Below are positions 24,101 through 36,741 of a stretch of 64,000 nucleotides of DNA, piece after piece. The position numbers were made by a program, and so were the translations under genes. The stretch spans positions 8,928,001 through 8,992,000 of the forward strand of contig NC_052116.1 in the NCBI RefSeq assembly GCF_012273895.1, given 5' to 3'. Position 1 is the first letter of the stretch. Each line of letters starts with the position of its first letter. This DNA is from Zerene cesonia (taxonomy: Eukaryota > Arthropoda > Insecta > Lepidoptera > Pieridae). The notes beneath the pieces are model-generated. The model searched no databases, had not been told where the DNA came from, and worked only from the letters and a program-made list of their open reading frames with translations.

Positions 24101-27100
24101 TAATAATTAACATTAACATTATAAATTATTGGGATAATTAATCGAAATAAAAACTATCCTATATCTTAAGTAGGACCAGATTATACATAAAATGACAAAT
24201 TTCATCAAAATCGGTTGAGTTGGTGAAGAGTTCATTGTGAACATACATCATGACACTGGATTTTTATATATTAAGATGGTAATAAGTTTTTATTTCACGT
24301 ATCGATTTTTTTGTTAGAAATAATTAAATTAGTTTTTACCTGTCTCCCTGTCTATCGGTTTTTTATTTAAACGTCTGTATCGTAAAACAATAATTTGAGT
24401 CGATTTCTTTTTTGTGCATTTTTCTCATTTGTTATTCTTCATCTTACTAATATTATAAATGCGGAAATTTGTGAGGATGTGTATGTTTGCTACTCTTTCA
24501 CGCAAAAACTGCTCAACCGATTGCAATGAAATTTAGTACGTAAATAGCTGGACAACTGAAACAACATATAGGCAACTTTTTATCGGACTTACGCGGGTGA
24601 AACCGGAGCTAGTATTGTATAAATATATAAACCTACTTTGTCACAATCGTCTTGTTATTGCTTTTTATTGGCGTATTGTTTTGTTACAAAATAATTAATA
24701 GTTTCTTAATTATAATAAGCTGTAAGGTACCTTTGTAAGTAAAAATAAATAAATAAAATAAAAAAACAAATCTTTATGCTTTCCATTTTTCTTTGTTTTA
24801 ATTATATTCTTGGGGATTAAATTTTTAGTGTATAGTTTTGGTATGTCTGCTTAATTATTGTCTCGTTTTAATTGTATTTTCGTGGAGTCAAATGTCTATT
24901 TCTTTCAAATCTAAAACTTAAAACATTACAGCTATTTCTGCCGAACACAACAATAATATTATGTTTTTGATAAACATTCATTACGCCTACTTTTATTAAT
25001 TTATCAAAATGATATTTAAAGTTCAATAGCGCATGAGAATATAGAGGAATTTAATCTGTGGATTACGGAATGAGGTGATATAAGCTGTATATCAGCTATC
25101 TAATCGATATTGATCTAGTCGGTCGGTATATGTAAAAATAACTTAGAACAATTGTTAACTGCAAATAAGTTTGTATGTTTGTTGATTATACAACGAAGTG
25201 ACGGTGTGAATGTATCTCCAAGTGGGGCATAGTAACTAAAAATCATTCTCAAACATATATTTAATCAATTGGGCTTCTTATAGAAGCACTTTTGAATCGT
25301 TATATGACAGTTTTAACATTTACCACCAGTTCGAAAAGTTTCTAAATTGAAGAGCCTATGACACTATACAGTCTCCTATCTATCTCCAGACTCAAAAATC
25401 ATATCATATAATCGCTTCTTAACAACTTGGAATAAAGTCAAAGAAACACAATTTCGTATTTGATAATTTTTTTTAATTCAATCATGAGACAATATGTTTC
25501 CTTGACGCTTTTCGTTGCTCCGTAGTAAAATTGTAATTATTTAATGCAATTATAATAATACATACACATACCCCTGAAACACAGCGATAACTATGTTAAG
25601 AGTCTGGGGTCTATATTTTGATTCATGTATAATTGCTGTATTGTTAAATTAATGATTTTTATTATGATAAGAATCACTTCTAGGTATTATTAAAAGAGTT
25701 GTCATAATAAGCTAGCTGGCTTGTTTTTAATTTTATCTTCCGTAAACAAACATGAACATTCAAATAATTCCAAGGAGTTTGAATATTTTATAAGGAATAG
25801 AAATGTATATCCATACAGTTGCATAGCCTATCATAAATAAAGACGAATAAAATATAAATAAATAACTTATCCTTTAATTAAAAAATCTCGGTTATAACAC
25901 TTGGCATACTATATAACATGTTTAAAATTACACAACGATTTATTAAGTAAAATTCGATCTACATTTGGTGTCCAATAAATTGAACAAAAATTCAGAGAAT
26001 ATAAATAAAATAAACAGATACATTTCGTTAATCGAGAGAGACGTGGCGTAAACGGAATAAGAATTGTGTTTATTTATTTAAGAAGCTTCACTTCATCACG
26101 TGAACATTACTGTTTTCCTAAATATGCGATAAAACGCGAAACTCAAACAAATATGATCAAACACTTGATCATTGGAATATACTTCCTTTGACGTGCTTTT
26201 AAATAAACATTACATCAATTAAGTTCAGACCACAGTACTACAGAACATGTAGTACAGAATATGAGAAAAAAAAACACTAAAAAAAGGAACTGTGACATGA
26301 GCTGTGGTTAGTTTTTTCGTGTGTTTGATTTTACGCGAGCATTATACCTTTTAACGGATTTTAAACGCGTTCCGAACACCTGGACAGCGAGCGTGGCGAG
26401 AGTCTCCCCGTGACCACGTAATATAATGAATAAATCGCGTTTAAAATCCGTTAAAAGGTTTTTAATTTCTAAATTAGTTGTGGTTATTAAACTTATGTTT
26501 TTTATTGGTGGTCTGAAGCCAAGATGTGACCTAATATGAAGCGCGGTTCCCTAGAATATACCAGATCACTCTTCACTTGTATATTATACTTTGATATTTC
26601 GCTTCGATATAATGTTGACTAACGTTGAAATAAACAAGTAAATAAAATTAAAATCAAATACCCTCGAGCTCATTATCCATACACACAAACTCGACAAAAT
26701 CTCTTCCGTTTTTCTTCAGAGGTTAAAAATACTTTATTGCTATTATTTTGTCTGTGATTGCGCTATTTTCTTCCTTTAGCAAACAGATATAAAATGCCTG
26801 TTGCTTATACGTAACATATAACTAATAAATGTGTATTAAAAGTCCTGAATTAATAAATTTAGGTGACCGAAATCTCGATTGTATGTGTGTCAGTTATCAA
26901 TACTAGGTGAAACTGCCCTTCCAAGGAAACCTATTTATGTATTATATGCCTATATATAAACTTATATTACTATTATAGCTTATTATTACTGAGATGATTT
27001 AATAGCAATTAATGAAACCCTTTAAACCTTAACATAACATTTAGAAAATAGTTTTGACTTTTTTTGAATGAATATTCATTAAATTACATTTTCAGCGGTT

Positions 27101-27396
27101 TATGCTTAACATTGGCGTAAAATTAAAACAAATTATTAATTACTTAGAAACATTATAGAATCTGTAACCTTTTCCTCACAATTAATATAACCTTAATATT
27201 TATTACGTTATTGCATACATTATTATTTTACTATCGCGTATTATATAAACAGTAATAGCAATTATATAAAAAACACAAATTTTCATAAAATCGCATAGAA
27301 AAACCAATACGCACCGATCAAGCACTTCTTAATAATTTTATCTTCTTCAGGTGTAACATTTTGTATGTCATAAGGCAATTCCAACAGCGGCGCCAT
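13754..27396 (-). CDS. Cytosolic sulfotransferase, seven coding exons, complete (344 aa)
   Basis: Transfers sulfate from PAPS to a hydroxyl group of a small acceptor in the cytosol. Exons in coding order: 27315-27396, 20075-20209, 17543-17642, 16660-16982, 16444-16538, 15814-15976, 13754-13890. All introns are GT-AG and the coding length is 1,035 bases. Seen motifs: 5'-phosphosulfate loop TYPRSGTTW (residues 68-76), catalytic His156 in KTHLP, 3'-phosphate motif VIYVARDPRDCMVS (172-185) and C-terminal RKGEAGGW (298-305). The length is slightly above the usual 290-330. The start ATG has a good context (GACATGG) and matches the paralogue's start. An in-frame open stretch continues upstream, so an earlier start is conceivable. 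Introns 1 and 2 are long (7.1 and 2.4 kb); intron 2 contains the assembly gap. The acceptor substrate cannot be told from sequence. Family assignment is secure. Confidence 0.93.
14084..14136. repeat. Fragment of the CATCATCAGCCCATATATG dispersed repeat
   Basis: ATCATCATCAGCCCATATAT then GTTCCCACTGCTGGGACACA. It looks like the end of a lepidopteran retroposon attached to an ATC microsatellite. Other copies are at 15590-15652, 32328-32475 and 47708-47860. Confidence 0.55.
14774..14967 (-). mobile_element. Non-autonomous Helitron-like element, family 1
   Basis: CTAGCTGCGCCCCGCGGTTT to TTAGTAGGA, flanked by A and T. It lies in the last intron of the minus-strand sulfotransferase. Confidence 0.75.
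15116..15161. repeat. (AT)n microsatellite
   Basis: About 23 uninterrupted TA dinucleotides, in a sulfotransferase intron. Confidence 0.9.
15590..15652. repeat. CATCATCAGCCCATATATG repeat, opposite orientation
   Basis: TCAGCAGTGGGAACATATAT followed by GGACTGATGATGATGG, the reverse complement of the 14084 copy. Confidence 0.5.
16104..16384 (+). repeat. ~300 bp dispersed repeat, copy B
   Basis: GAGCTGGTGGTTCCTCTGAT to CGTGCTAGACTTCCACAT. It lies in the intron between sulfotransferase exons 5 and 6, antisense to the gene. Confidence 0.7.
18301..18555 (-). other. Unrecognised hydrophobic ORF, about 80 codons
   Basis: On the minus strand an open frame runs from the GATA microsatellite to a TAG at 18301-18303; the first ATG in it is at 18510 (69 aa). 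The product has a hydrophobic span YIITYIVTTVFVSWFAIRLL and then GILFPAYFAVVEFF, giving one or two possible membrane segments. It lies inside intron 2 of the sulfotransferase, next to a LINE-like tail and the assembly gap. I do not recognise it; it could be a fragment of a membrane protein or a chance ORF. Confidence 0.25.
18556..18626 (-). mobile_element. 3' tail of a LINE-like retroposon running into the gap
   Basis: Read on the minus strand, AATAAACTTTTTATC is followed by a (TATC)n tail of about five units. This is the pattern of a non-LTR retrotransposon 3' end with a simple-repeat tail. The body would extend into the run of N. Confidence 0.45.
18627..19626. other. Assembly gap, exactly 1,000 N
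   Basis: A round-number run of N, so probably a placeholder of unknown true size. It lies within intron 2 of the minus-strand sulfotransferase. No exon is missing there, because flanking exons 2 and 3 join in phase. Confidence 0.98.
22402..22597 (-). mobile_element. Non-autonomous Helitron-like element, family 1
   Basis: CTAGCTGCGCCTCGTGGTTT to TTAGTAGGA. It lies in sulfotransferase intron 1. Confidence 0.75.
22721..22908 (-). repeat. ~300 bp dispersed repeat, copy C, degenerate
   Basis: GAATTGGCCCATTCGCACCA to GACGAACCACAAGCTTGGTC, with the middle strongly diverged. Confidence 0.55.
24067..24274 (-). mobile_element. Helitron-like element, degenerate
   Basis: CTAGCATACCCGGCCACGGG to TTTTTATATATTAAGA. 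It contains TTTCATCAAAATCGGTTGAG. Confidence 0.5.
24442..24612 (+). mobile_element. Family 1 Helitron-like element with internal deletion
   Basis: TCTTACTAATATTATAAATG to GAGCTAG, followed by T. It is about 25 bases shorter than full copies because part of the pre-hairpin region is missing. Confidence 0.7.
26325..26470. repeat. Dispersed repeat with 23-bp perfect internal inverted repeat
   Basis: Arms at 26347-26369 and 26436-26458 are exact reverse complements (CCTTTTAACGGATTTTAAAC then GCG), with a 66-base spacer. A TTTTACGCGAGCATTATA end precedes the left arm. Degenerate relatives are near 785-915, 29215 and 50139. Confidence 0.6.
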
Positions 27397-28026
27397 GTCG
27401 ATGTCCAAAACCCACTGCCTGCGCACCACCAACTGGTAACACACGAACAATCTTATCTATGAATCGATACGGATCAAGTAAGATAAATCGCTCGCCGATA
27501 ATTTGTTAAAATCGGTATTATGTGGGACGATACAAATACCCAGTGAATAGGTTTGAATATCCACATAAATAACAATAAAACGTTTAATTATATCAAATTA
27601 TATTACATGCCTGAAAAGAATCGTTAACGTTAAACTATTTTAAAAATCTGATCATTTTTATTTTCATCGTTTTTAAAAGTAATATTGTTCCTAACCTTTA
27701 GTCGAAGGTTGTAAAAAATAACTTCTAACCTCTTCATTCAATTAACCCGAAACATTTTCTAATCTATAGTGGATATACAATCTATGGCAAATGTTAGGAA
27801 ATATATTTTTTTAATTATCCTTCATAGTTATCATATAATAAACTACAATGATGAAGGAAACCAAAATGATTCATATATCAAACACATGATAATAACAAAA
27901 ACATGTTAACTAACATAACAAATTAAACTACGATAAGTAAGCATGAATCAGGTCATTACATCCGAGTCTACCAAATATTCAATGAAAATTATCTCTCATT
28001 GGAGAAATTTTGTCCCCATCTTAGGT

Positions 28027-28110
28027 ATGGGGCCTCTTCGCATAATGGTTAACGCGAGGGCGTAAAACTGAGATGGCCGGGGTTTTTTTTTACGGTGGAG
28101 GCTACCAAAG
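28027..28110 (+). repeat. Possible tRNA-derived SINE head
   Basis: CCTCTTCGCATAATGGTTAA resembles a tRNA D-arm and box A. It is followed by GATGGCCGGGGTTTTTTTTT where a box B (GGTTCGANTCC) would be expected but is eroded. This is a weak assignment; it is not a functional tRNA. Confidence 0.3.
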
Positions 28111-28623
28111 AAACTATTTCTAGTCTCACAGGACAGAGAAGCTTGATCACCGAATTCACAATAAAGAAAATCGATCAGTGAAACAGTTGCTTAATGCATT
28201 TGCACCCACAAGGGGTAACGGGAATTCACAGGTTATGGGTCATATAAATTTCTCACTTATTATAAAATCTGTGGGCCAAGTCGTGGTCGGCTTTCTGACT
28301 CCTACGTTAGACAGCCTAAGCCTAACCTAGCATGACCTTGAGCCTAAGTGCAAATTGCTATCAGGTCAGCATCGTCAAAACAATGAGTGACTCATCCTTT
28401 CTGACATAAATTCAATAAGCAATAAACACAAAATTAATATAGTTAATCTACTGTCATAAAACATTATATGTGGTAAAAGTATCACAAGATATATTAATCT
28501 AGGTTCATTGTAATTTACGAGAGAATACAAATAAAATATTCAAATATTAACGTAACATTATATTTTAAATAAAAAATTAGAAATATATAGTAAAAATACT
28601 ATGTATTATAAAAAGCCCTTTAC

Positions 28624-28700
28624 CTGATAATAACACGATATGTGTAATTCTAAGAGAGTATGAAAAATTATTTCGACACGAACACAACACCATTTAAAAA
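28624..28700 (-). other. Candidate 5' UTR exon of the minus-strand sulfotransferase
   Basis: A strong donor TTATCAG|GTAAAG lies at 28618-28623, upstream of the ATG exon, whose start is preceded by CAG acceptor candidates. The 5' limit is not determinable. Confidence 0.2.
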
Positions 28701-30040
28701 ACGCTGTGAATTTTATTAAATTTAACTAAAACTACAAAAACGCATCACTTAACATCACAACTTACAAAACAAATAATAATTAATATTTAAAAAAATCATT
28801 CCAAATTTAAAATTATTTTACAATAGCGATTTTACTTCGATCTTAGATATTTTTTTATTTTCCACCAGCGCTATGTAAAGCGCGGGAATCGGAAACAGCT
28901 ACTTTTTTATTTTACACTAGTTTTTATTTCACAGTTTTTTGGCCAGTACTAATTATTTATTTATTTTTTTATTTATGTACTAATTTTGCATGTTTTCCAT
29001 TATTATATTTCTATTATTTCACATAAATTTATTAACTGTATTAAAATACCCAACCAAACCACACTAATACGCAGAGTATCTATGAACTGTCTTAAGAGGT
29101 AAAACAATCACCCAGAAGGAAAAGTCACTATTATTTACCCAAGTCATGCAGCGTCACTGGATTATAACAACACTATCAGGCGAGGAAATATTACGTGATA
29201 TATTTTAGCGTTGGATTTTACGCGACTATTATCCTACAGTTTCTTATTGCTATAATCCTAGCTTGTATAGGTGTGCAAACAGTTATTTGGAGCGTATAGA
29301 CTCATATATAACATGATTATTTTAAACTGAAAACTCTATCATTTTCATATTGTCAAAACTAGATCACATTAAAAGGAACGACACAGAAGGCACCAGCATT
29401 CATATGAGAAAATAATCATTAAAATAGTTTCACTCAGTACAAAGTTATGAGGTAGTAAACACAAAAAAAAATCAGTCGAATTCAGAACCTCCTTTGTTTC
29501 AAGTCAGTTGATAACTATTAAAATTATATGCCAGTAGTTTAGTATAGTAATAGATTAAAGAGTTATAAGGCAATTATTGTTTTAATACGTCGCGAGCAAA
29601 GCCGGTTGTGTATATTACTATTCAAAATTAAAGACTACTCAAGAATCGGCTCATGAGTATGCCTGCTCTTAGTTTTCGTGTTAATTAGATTAATTATTGA
29701 ATCACGTTTTTAAGACTACGCTGGAATTTGTATGGCAAGCGTAGTGTAGTATTAATTATTATGAACAATCATGATAGTTGTAGTATAAATATGCAAAAGA
29801 ATACAAAAAATATTTTATACTATTATTTTTTTACGTGTCAACGGGATAAAAAAATTGCTTATGTCATTTCTGTTACTGAAAGAATTTTTTATAATCGGTT
29901 CTTTACAAACACACAAAAGTCTTTATAATATTAACTAAAGATACAATCTAACATTCTACAATTTTGATTAATTCGTAGTTTTTTGTTTCTGTTTCAAAAT
30001 TTAGTTTTGTATTTTAATTATTATAAACATAATATTTTAC

Positions 30041-30188
30041 TAATATGTAAACGCGAAGTTTTGTAAGTATAGATGGATGGATGGATGTATGGATGTTTGT
30101 TAATGTAAAAAATATAGGCCATATGGATTAGAACATTGGCTCTTTTTTCCCCGGGTACCACGCGAGTGACGCTGCGGATTGTAGCTAA
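30041..30188 (+). mobile_element. Helitron-like element
   Basis: TACTAATATGTAAACGCGAA through a GATG microsatellite to GCGAGTGACGCTGCGG and GTAGCTAA, a CTRR end followed by T. Confidence 0.5.
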
Positions 30189-30422
30189 TACATCCATAAT
30201 TTTTTATTGATACTCAGTAACTTACAAAAAAAATTGTCTCACATATATATCTACTATGTTGATCAATTGATGATATAATCTATATTTATAAAAAACACAA
30301 ATTAACAAACATATTAAATCAAAGCTTAAACAATTACACTTAAAATGACATGTTACGTATACCATCTTAATTCACCACTAAACGCATCATATACTTACAT
30401 TTCATGATATATTACTACACTT

Positions 30423-30575
30423 ATATCTTAATAATATGAAGTTAAAGACTTTGTTAGTCTGAACGCGCTAATCTCTCGAACTACTGAATCGATTTCGAAT
30501 TCTATTGCCATTGGATACGTACGTGATCCCTGTGTACTGTATAAGCCACGGGCGAAGCAGGGGCGGACCTCTTGT
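30423..30575 (+). mobile_element. Helitron-like element
   Basis: Ends GCCACGGGCGAAGCAGGGGC then GGACCTCTTG, a decayed CTAG end, and has the TACTGAATCGATTTCGAATT core. Confidence 0.45.
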
Positions 30576-31242
30576 AAAGTATAACACTTACTATTATTAA
30601 TCATTAAACTGTATAATTTTAAATATATCTATATAACTGAGCGAAGGTTACTAAAACGCGTGCCTAAATATTTTTTCTTGGGGATCTCTAGGTTGAATGG
30701 ACATAAAATGAAATTTAGGCATTATATTATATAGCATATACAGTACAGTCACACTGTAAGAAGTGTGTTAATGTAAATTTGGATCTTAGTTTGAATCTTG
30801 AAAAATCAATCGTGGAGGTAGATAGATCGTAGAAAACAGAAGGTAATTATAAAAAAATGGGGTATTGAAAATCCCTTTTTCATAAATTTGTACTCATACA
30901 TTCTACGTTATCTGTAACACATAATGAATGAATTAATATTTTAAATAAAACTTCGATATTTTAACTAATGGTTACATCAAATAACGCCAACGTTTTGCAA
31001 TCGTCGATTAAAAAGCATCCAGTTCACCTCAATTCCCTCTAAACTATATTATATCCATTAAATTACACACGAAATTAGTGTTATCGTGTGCTAAATACAG
31101 ACTACTATTGTAATTAATGTTAAATAGATAACGGAATAAGTTTCCATTTTTCCATGAAGGCTAATTCGGTAGCATTGTAGTGAATTAACTGAGAAAGTAA
31201 CAGAATAACTAGATAACATTTCTCTAATTCAATTATAGGTAA

Positions 31243-31400
31243 CTAGCTTTTGCCCGCGGCTTCGCATGCGTTAGATTCGGAGAGGTTTAATAGATGTTGT
31301 TATACATATACATTTCTCTACTCTATCTAATAAAAAAACCCCATCAATATCCGTTATAGGAACAGGCGAGGGAAACGTCTTTGCCGTATGCTATGGAGTA
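31243..31400 (-). mobile_element. Helitron-like element
   Basis: CTAGCTTTTGCCCGCGGCTT followed by TCGGAGAGGTTTAATAGATG. The same type occurs at 42232-42390. The distal limit is uncertain. Confidence 0.45.
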
Positions 31401-31458
31401 AAGATAGAATAGATTTTTTTAAGAATACAATGTAGATTAAATATTTATTCATTTATTA

Positions 31459-31625
31459 CAAGCGGTCCGCCCCGGTTTCACCCGGTAAGTTTTTTCTCTC
31501 CATAAGAACCTTCCTTGAGTCGAAATAAAAACATTAAAAAGAAATTGACCAAATTGGTTTAGCCGTTCTCGAGTTTGATGCTACATAACACTTTTGACGA
31601 TCCATTTTTATTTATATAGATAGAT
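31459..31625 (-). mobile_element. Helitron-like element
   Basis: AGCGGTCCGCCCCGGTTTCA to TTTTTATTTATATAGATAGA, with CAAATTGGTTTAGCCG. The CTAG end is mutated to CAAG. Confidence 0.45.
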
Positions 31626-32327
31626 AATTTACTTTTAACTTTAGATATCCCTTACACATATTTAGAAACAATTCCAAACGGAAGCAACGTAACAATTGAA
31701 ACATAAAAGATGTTGTTTACATTAAAAAAAGATGAATTTAAAATAATAATGAATTTACAATATAAATAAATGGGCAATGATTACTGTGATTTTTTCAACC
31801 GCCTTCGGAAAAAGAAGGAGGTTCTAAATCCTACTTATAACTTTTAACTGGGTTAGCTGATTTTGATGATTCTTTATTGTAAAGCTAAAGCTGGTAATCC
31901 AATTTAAATTTGATCTTGTTCACAATGTGAAAAATAATTCTACACATTTCTTGGATTGTACTGAACATAATGTTATCACACAAATGATTTTATCACAAAT
32001 AAACCAACATGTTCTTAATCTGTTATTTGTATTTAATTTAAATTAAATCTTTAGTATCGAACTTTTAACCTAATTTTTAATAATTAAATTGACTGGTGAC
32101 TGAAGTCACGTCATGAGTCATTAGCGCTGTTTCTGTGTGTTTCATTAAAAATGTTTCGCCTACTCAAAACTATATATTTATTTAGGAACATTGCACCTTA
32201 TACGTTTCGTTGACTTGACATTTAACATTTACTGTCTGAGGACGTGTCCCTTTACAGAGAAGACAGGAGACGATATTCCTCCAGAGTCGAGGAGCGCTTT
32301 ATTTACATCCGACATTTCTTACTATCA

Positions 32328-32475
32328 TCAGCCCATACATGTTCCCACTACTCGGACACATGCCTGCTATGAGGGTTCAGGCCATAATCCACCACGCTGG
32401 CCAAGTTCGGATTGGCAGATGTCACATGTCGTCGAACTTTTGACATTGGATATACCGGTTTCCTCACGATGTTTT
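32328..32475. repeat. Long copy of the CATCAGCCCATACATG repeat
   Basis: ATCATCAGCCCATACATGTT through CCACCACGCTGGCCAAGTTC to ACCGGTTTCCTCACGATGTT. It is colinear with the copy at 47708-47860 and probably the end of a LINE or a SINE. Confidence 0.55.
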
Positions 32476-32584
32476 CATTTACCGTTTTAAGACATTTCTT
32501 ACTATTTAATATAATTTTTTTTTCGTTCAACACACGAATAGGTAAAAAGATACGACAATATAACTGCATTAGAATATTGCGTGA

Positions 32585-32838
32585 GTCGAGCATGCGTCAG
32601 CACGAATTGGGCCAGCTCGCACCGGGGAAGGTACCACAGTAAATGGGCGTGAAATAGTACCATGCTACTGTGTCTCATCTGGTAAGTGGAGGCCCGCATC
32701 CTTTTCCTTACCCTTCCTAGTCCATTCCTTTATACCTTCCATAAATCATTTCCTCATCCACCAAAGCAAATGGTTATAGGTGTTGCTGGTCGCTCACCAT
32801 AAGGCGATCCACCAGCTCCTTTGTCTACTATCACATAA
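32585..32838 (-). repeat. ~300 bp dispersed repeat, copy D
   Basis: CACGAATTGGGCCAGCTCGC to AAGGCGATCCACCAGCTCCT, ending near TATCACATAAAAAA. Confidence 0.65.
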
Positions 32839-33537
32839 AAAAAGAATTGAAATTCCTGACTAAAACACGAACTTCAGTGTCTCACTCATACATCGATACG
32901 TCTAGTGAATTGATGATTCATACGTTATGAATCAGAGATAACTCACTCAAGAGGCCTTATCGATACAGGGATCTGGCACAATACATTATTATTTTCACGT
33001 ATAATCATCGCAAATTCCAAATATTGGTGACTGATTCAGAGGCTTTTATGATGGCGCCTACATTATCACCAAATCTTGCCACAAATAAAACAACTTAAAT
33101 ACTACTATATGAAAAAATAGTACAATCTATGTATTGTGTTTTTCTAGTTTCCTGTAGCTCTATGACAAAAATGTTCTAATATTTCTTATATCAATTGGGA
33201 AATATTTGATAATTTACCCATTAAACCTTTTTAAATTATTTCTAGTTCACAAGACAAGTAGACTATTTAATAAATATAGATTTATGGGTTAAGGTTTGTT
33301 TCTTATGGGTAGTTATGTTTTGATTCAATTGCACAGTCATTTTCATTAATATGAACAAAGATTATATATAAATGGTGATATTTCCAGAATTTGGACACGT
33401 TGGAGTATTGAAATTTTTTATACATAAGTGTATATAATAACATAAACTCAAATTTTAAGATCTATTTATCCAGCTAAATTTCTTTAGAAGCGCTTATGAA
33501 GAGCCGACAAGAAACTCTATGTCTTGTTTATATAATA

Positions 33538-33737
33538 CTAACTGTGCCCCGCGGCTTCACCCGCGTAAGTCCGTATCCCGTAGGAATATCGGGATAAAAG
33601 TTTGCTTACATGCTATTCCAGTTGTCCAGCTATCTACATACCAAATTTCATTGCAATCGGTTCAGTAGTTTTTGTTTGAAAAAGCAACAAACACACACAC
33701 ATCCTTACAAACTTTCGCATTTATAATATTAGTATGA
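33538..33737 (-). mobile_element. Non-autonomous Helitron-like element, family 1
   Basis: CTAACTGTGCCCCGCGGCTT to TTATAATATTAGTATGA. The CTAG terminus is mutated to CTAA. Confidence 0.7.
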
Positions 33738-34918
33738 TAGGATATTCGAGAACATTTGTGTATATTTTTACGAGTTTTAGAGCCGGTTTCATGGTGTGCT
33801 GATAATATAACCATTTTACACTTTTTAAAGAAGTTTTATAAGTAATTTACAATTTAAATAACCGATCAGCTAACCGAATAAACAAAGAAGCTGTGAAACC
33901 AGCCCTTACAGATTTATATTTTCACCAAATTAGCTAGGACATAGTGCAAGCTCTATCAAATGTACGCAATTGATTAAATAATTCAGTTCTCTTTATTTAT
34001 ATGAAGACTTAGATACAGGAATGTTATGTAACTAATACAGACGAAGAACCATAACAAAGGTCGTCTGTCTCACCATTCATCAGTCTCTTTGAAGTTAAAC
34101 TGCAAACTGCAAAGATGTTATGGCGGCTGGCCAAAATTATATCTTATGCCTAATAGACCACAAGGGAATGACAAATTATATTAAGAAATATATCATTTAT
34201 ATTTTAGTGTAGCTGACTGTAAAAAATATATTCATAAACTAACAAATTCTGTGGGAAACATCCTTCTGCACACTCCAACATTACCAATACAATAAATTAA
34301 GCATTCAAAACCAATATTCAATTCTAAAAACACTTCAGGCCAATAAAATCTACGAGCGACTTAAAGTTTTCAACTTTATATTGCTAAAGCAATTTATATA
34401 CCGTCCCATGAAGACGCCAACTTTGCTGGACAGGCGCCATATTTCCACTTGAGATGGCCAATCTCACAAACTAATTTACGTGCGTTCCCACTCATCTGAT
34501 TTCCGAACTGAAACCACTCTTAACTTGAGATATTCTTTGACAATCTTACTGAAACACCTGCGTCGCTATTGTGTGTTTTACGAGCTTGTAATTGAGTTCA
34601 CTTTGAAACTGTTCGTGGTGAATTAAATTGGTTGTATGGCAAGCGATTCTGCGCGCTCAGTATCTTCTAGAAGTTCATCTAATTACTCGCACTTCAGCGC
34701 TTTGCTATGGAATACGTAATGGTTAAGGCTTTTGCCTTTGTTTTGTATGTTAAGTAAGATATATTTCAACAAGCTGCACGCCCCGGCTCCGCCCAGGTAT
34801 TTTTACGCCCAGGTAAATCAAATTTGATTTAAATCGGTTGAGGAATTCATCGCAGACAAACAACGTGGCACGTTATTAACAAAGTCTTATTCAAAAACAT
34901 CTAAAAGCTCGCTTTAGC

Positions 34919-35142
34919 ACGATTTACAAAAAAATAGCTAAAAAAAAAGTTAAATCGTTAAAAGATTATATGACGATTATTGTAGATTGTTACTAATTTT
35001 ATAATTTTTTAAGAATAGGTACCGCTTATCTTGTTAACACGATTTACAAAAAAATGTAAAATCTTTAAAAGGTTATATGATTATTTTAGATTATTACTAA
35101 TTTTGTATATTTTTTTTTAAGAATAGGTACCGCTTATCTTGG
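34919..35142. repeat. Local tandem duplication, unit about 120 bp
   Basis: Both copies begin ACGATTTACAAAAAAAT and end AAGAATAGGTACCGCTTATC. The second is shorter through small deletions. Confidence 0.8.
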
Positions 35143-35493
35143 ATAAAATCAACTCAAAAAACCGCTCCGGTAATGAATTGACAGTTATTAACTACATGAT
35201 AGCTCCCTTTGGCAAAAGGATAAATTCAATAACCTCAACAAAATTTTAACCATTTTCCAAAACATACATATATAGAGTGAATAAACGCATACCAAAATGA
35301 TGACACCTCATATAAAACAAGCCTTTTAATCTTTGATCCCTTATCACAAATATTACGTTTTATTACAGATCCTAAGGGAAAAACAGAACCCTTGTCACAG
35401 ACATTTTATGTTAAGATAGACGCCATATAAATGCAATCTGGATCGTTTTAAAAGTACTGACTTTTGTGTTAAAGTAGCTCTATATATTATCTG

Positions 35494-35705
35494 CTAGCGG
35501 TTCGCCCTGGCTTCGCCCACATTACGTGTATAGCCTGTAGCACTCAGAGATCACGTACCTATCTCATGGTAAGACTTCATTGAAATCGGTCCAGTAATCC
35601 TTAAATAAGCGCAATCAAACACATAGTTTTACAAATGTGTTTTTTATTAAGGCACGATGTAATGGAGGGAAAACGTACCGCAGGTGAAGCCGGGGCGGAC
35701 TTAGC
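35494..35705. mobile_element. Two abutting Helitron-like fragments in opposite orientation
   Basis: A minus-oriented CTAGCGGTTCGCCCTGGCTT start at 35494 is followed by a plus-oriented GGTGAAGCCGGGGCGGACTT end at 35705. Confidence 0.45.
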
Positions 35706-36741
35706 ATATAAATAAAATGCACAATATTTCCAATAACATGTTTCTAATAACGCTTTGTCATCTAAGACTCGTATATTTATTGAAGTTCAAACAGTGTGCC
35801 GTTGGCCGCTCGCCACATCTTGCGGTCATGCCCCGGTATAACTCAAGTCTGCTAAATAAGAGTTTATGGGTTAGGGGTTAGGGATTGAGGGTTGGGTCAA
35901 CGATATCATATTATACACTTGATATTGCTGATGTCACTTGGCTTAACTCGGCTTCAGATATATCATTGTGGAACCGGGAAAAAAGATAGACTTGCTTTTT
36001 TTATAATACACAAAATAATGAGGAATCTTAGAAAAAAGTAAGGCTGTAAAAGTAAGTTGAATCTAATGTTGGTCTACTACTATAAAAAAAATCGCCAATT
36101 GGCACCTTCATTTTATTATTTTATTAAAAAGAAATACCAACCTCTACAATTTTTATCATCTGAATTATTTTAATCCACTGTCAGTGCGTTAAAGAAATTA
36201 TATTATAACAAAAATATCGAAGAATATTAAATAATCATATCAAGGGAACATTAAAAGAAAGGATTTTTATCGGTGAATACAATTAAAACTTCGCAATGTT
36301 TATTTTACAAAAATCACTTAAACAAAGATATTATAGCTAATATTCCTGCACAATCATTGAACAGAACCTCTTGTCTATGGACTGGGCAAAACTAACATAA
36401 TAGCTCATTACGTAACAATATAATCAGCTGTTTAGCAAAGCTTGGTTAGCCGATAGACAACCGCAAGTCCTCAACGTAATTACTAGAAGGTACAGCACAT
36501 CTTCAAGACAGTTATAATTTGACACGTGTTACTGATGCCAACAACATTGGACAATTCAACCAAATTAATTACATCAGCAATTATGGTCAATTGTTACACA
36601 ATTTGTCCCCTAGGCATCCTAGGGTATTCACTTAAATATCTATAATTATAGCGTATATAACTATGAGTGTGTTAATGTTTATTAGAGTTTATGAATTTGT
36701 TTGATTCTTAGTATTTCTTTCCTCTCGCAACAGTATATAAA

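Noticed and set aside
28027..28100. Possible functional tRNA gene
   Set aside because: Box B is replaced by a T run and the acceptor stem cannot pair; at best a SINE head.
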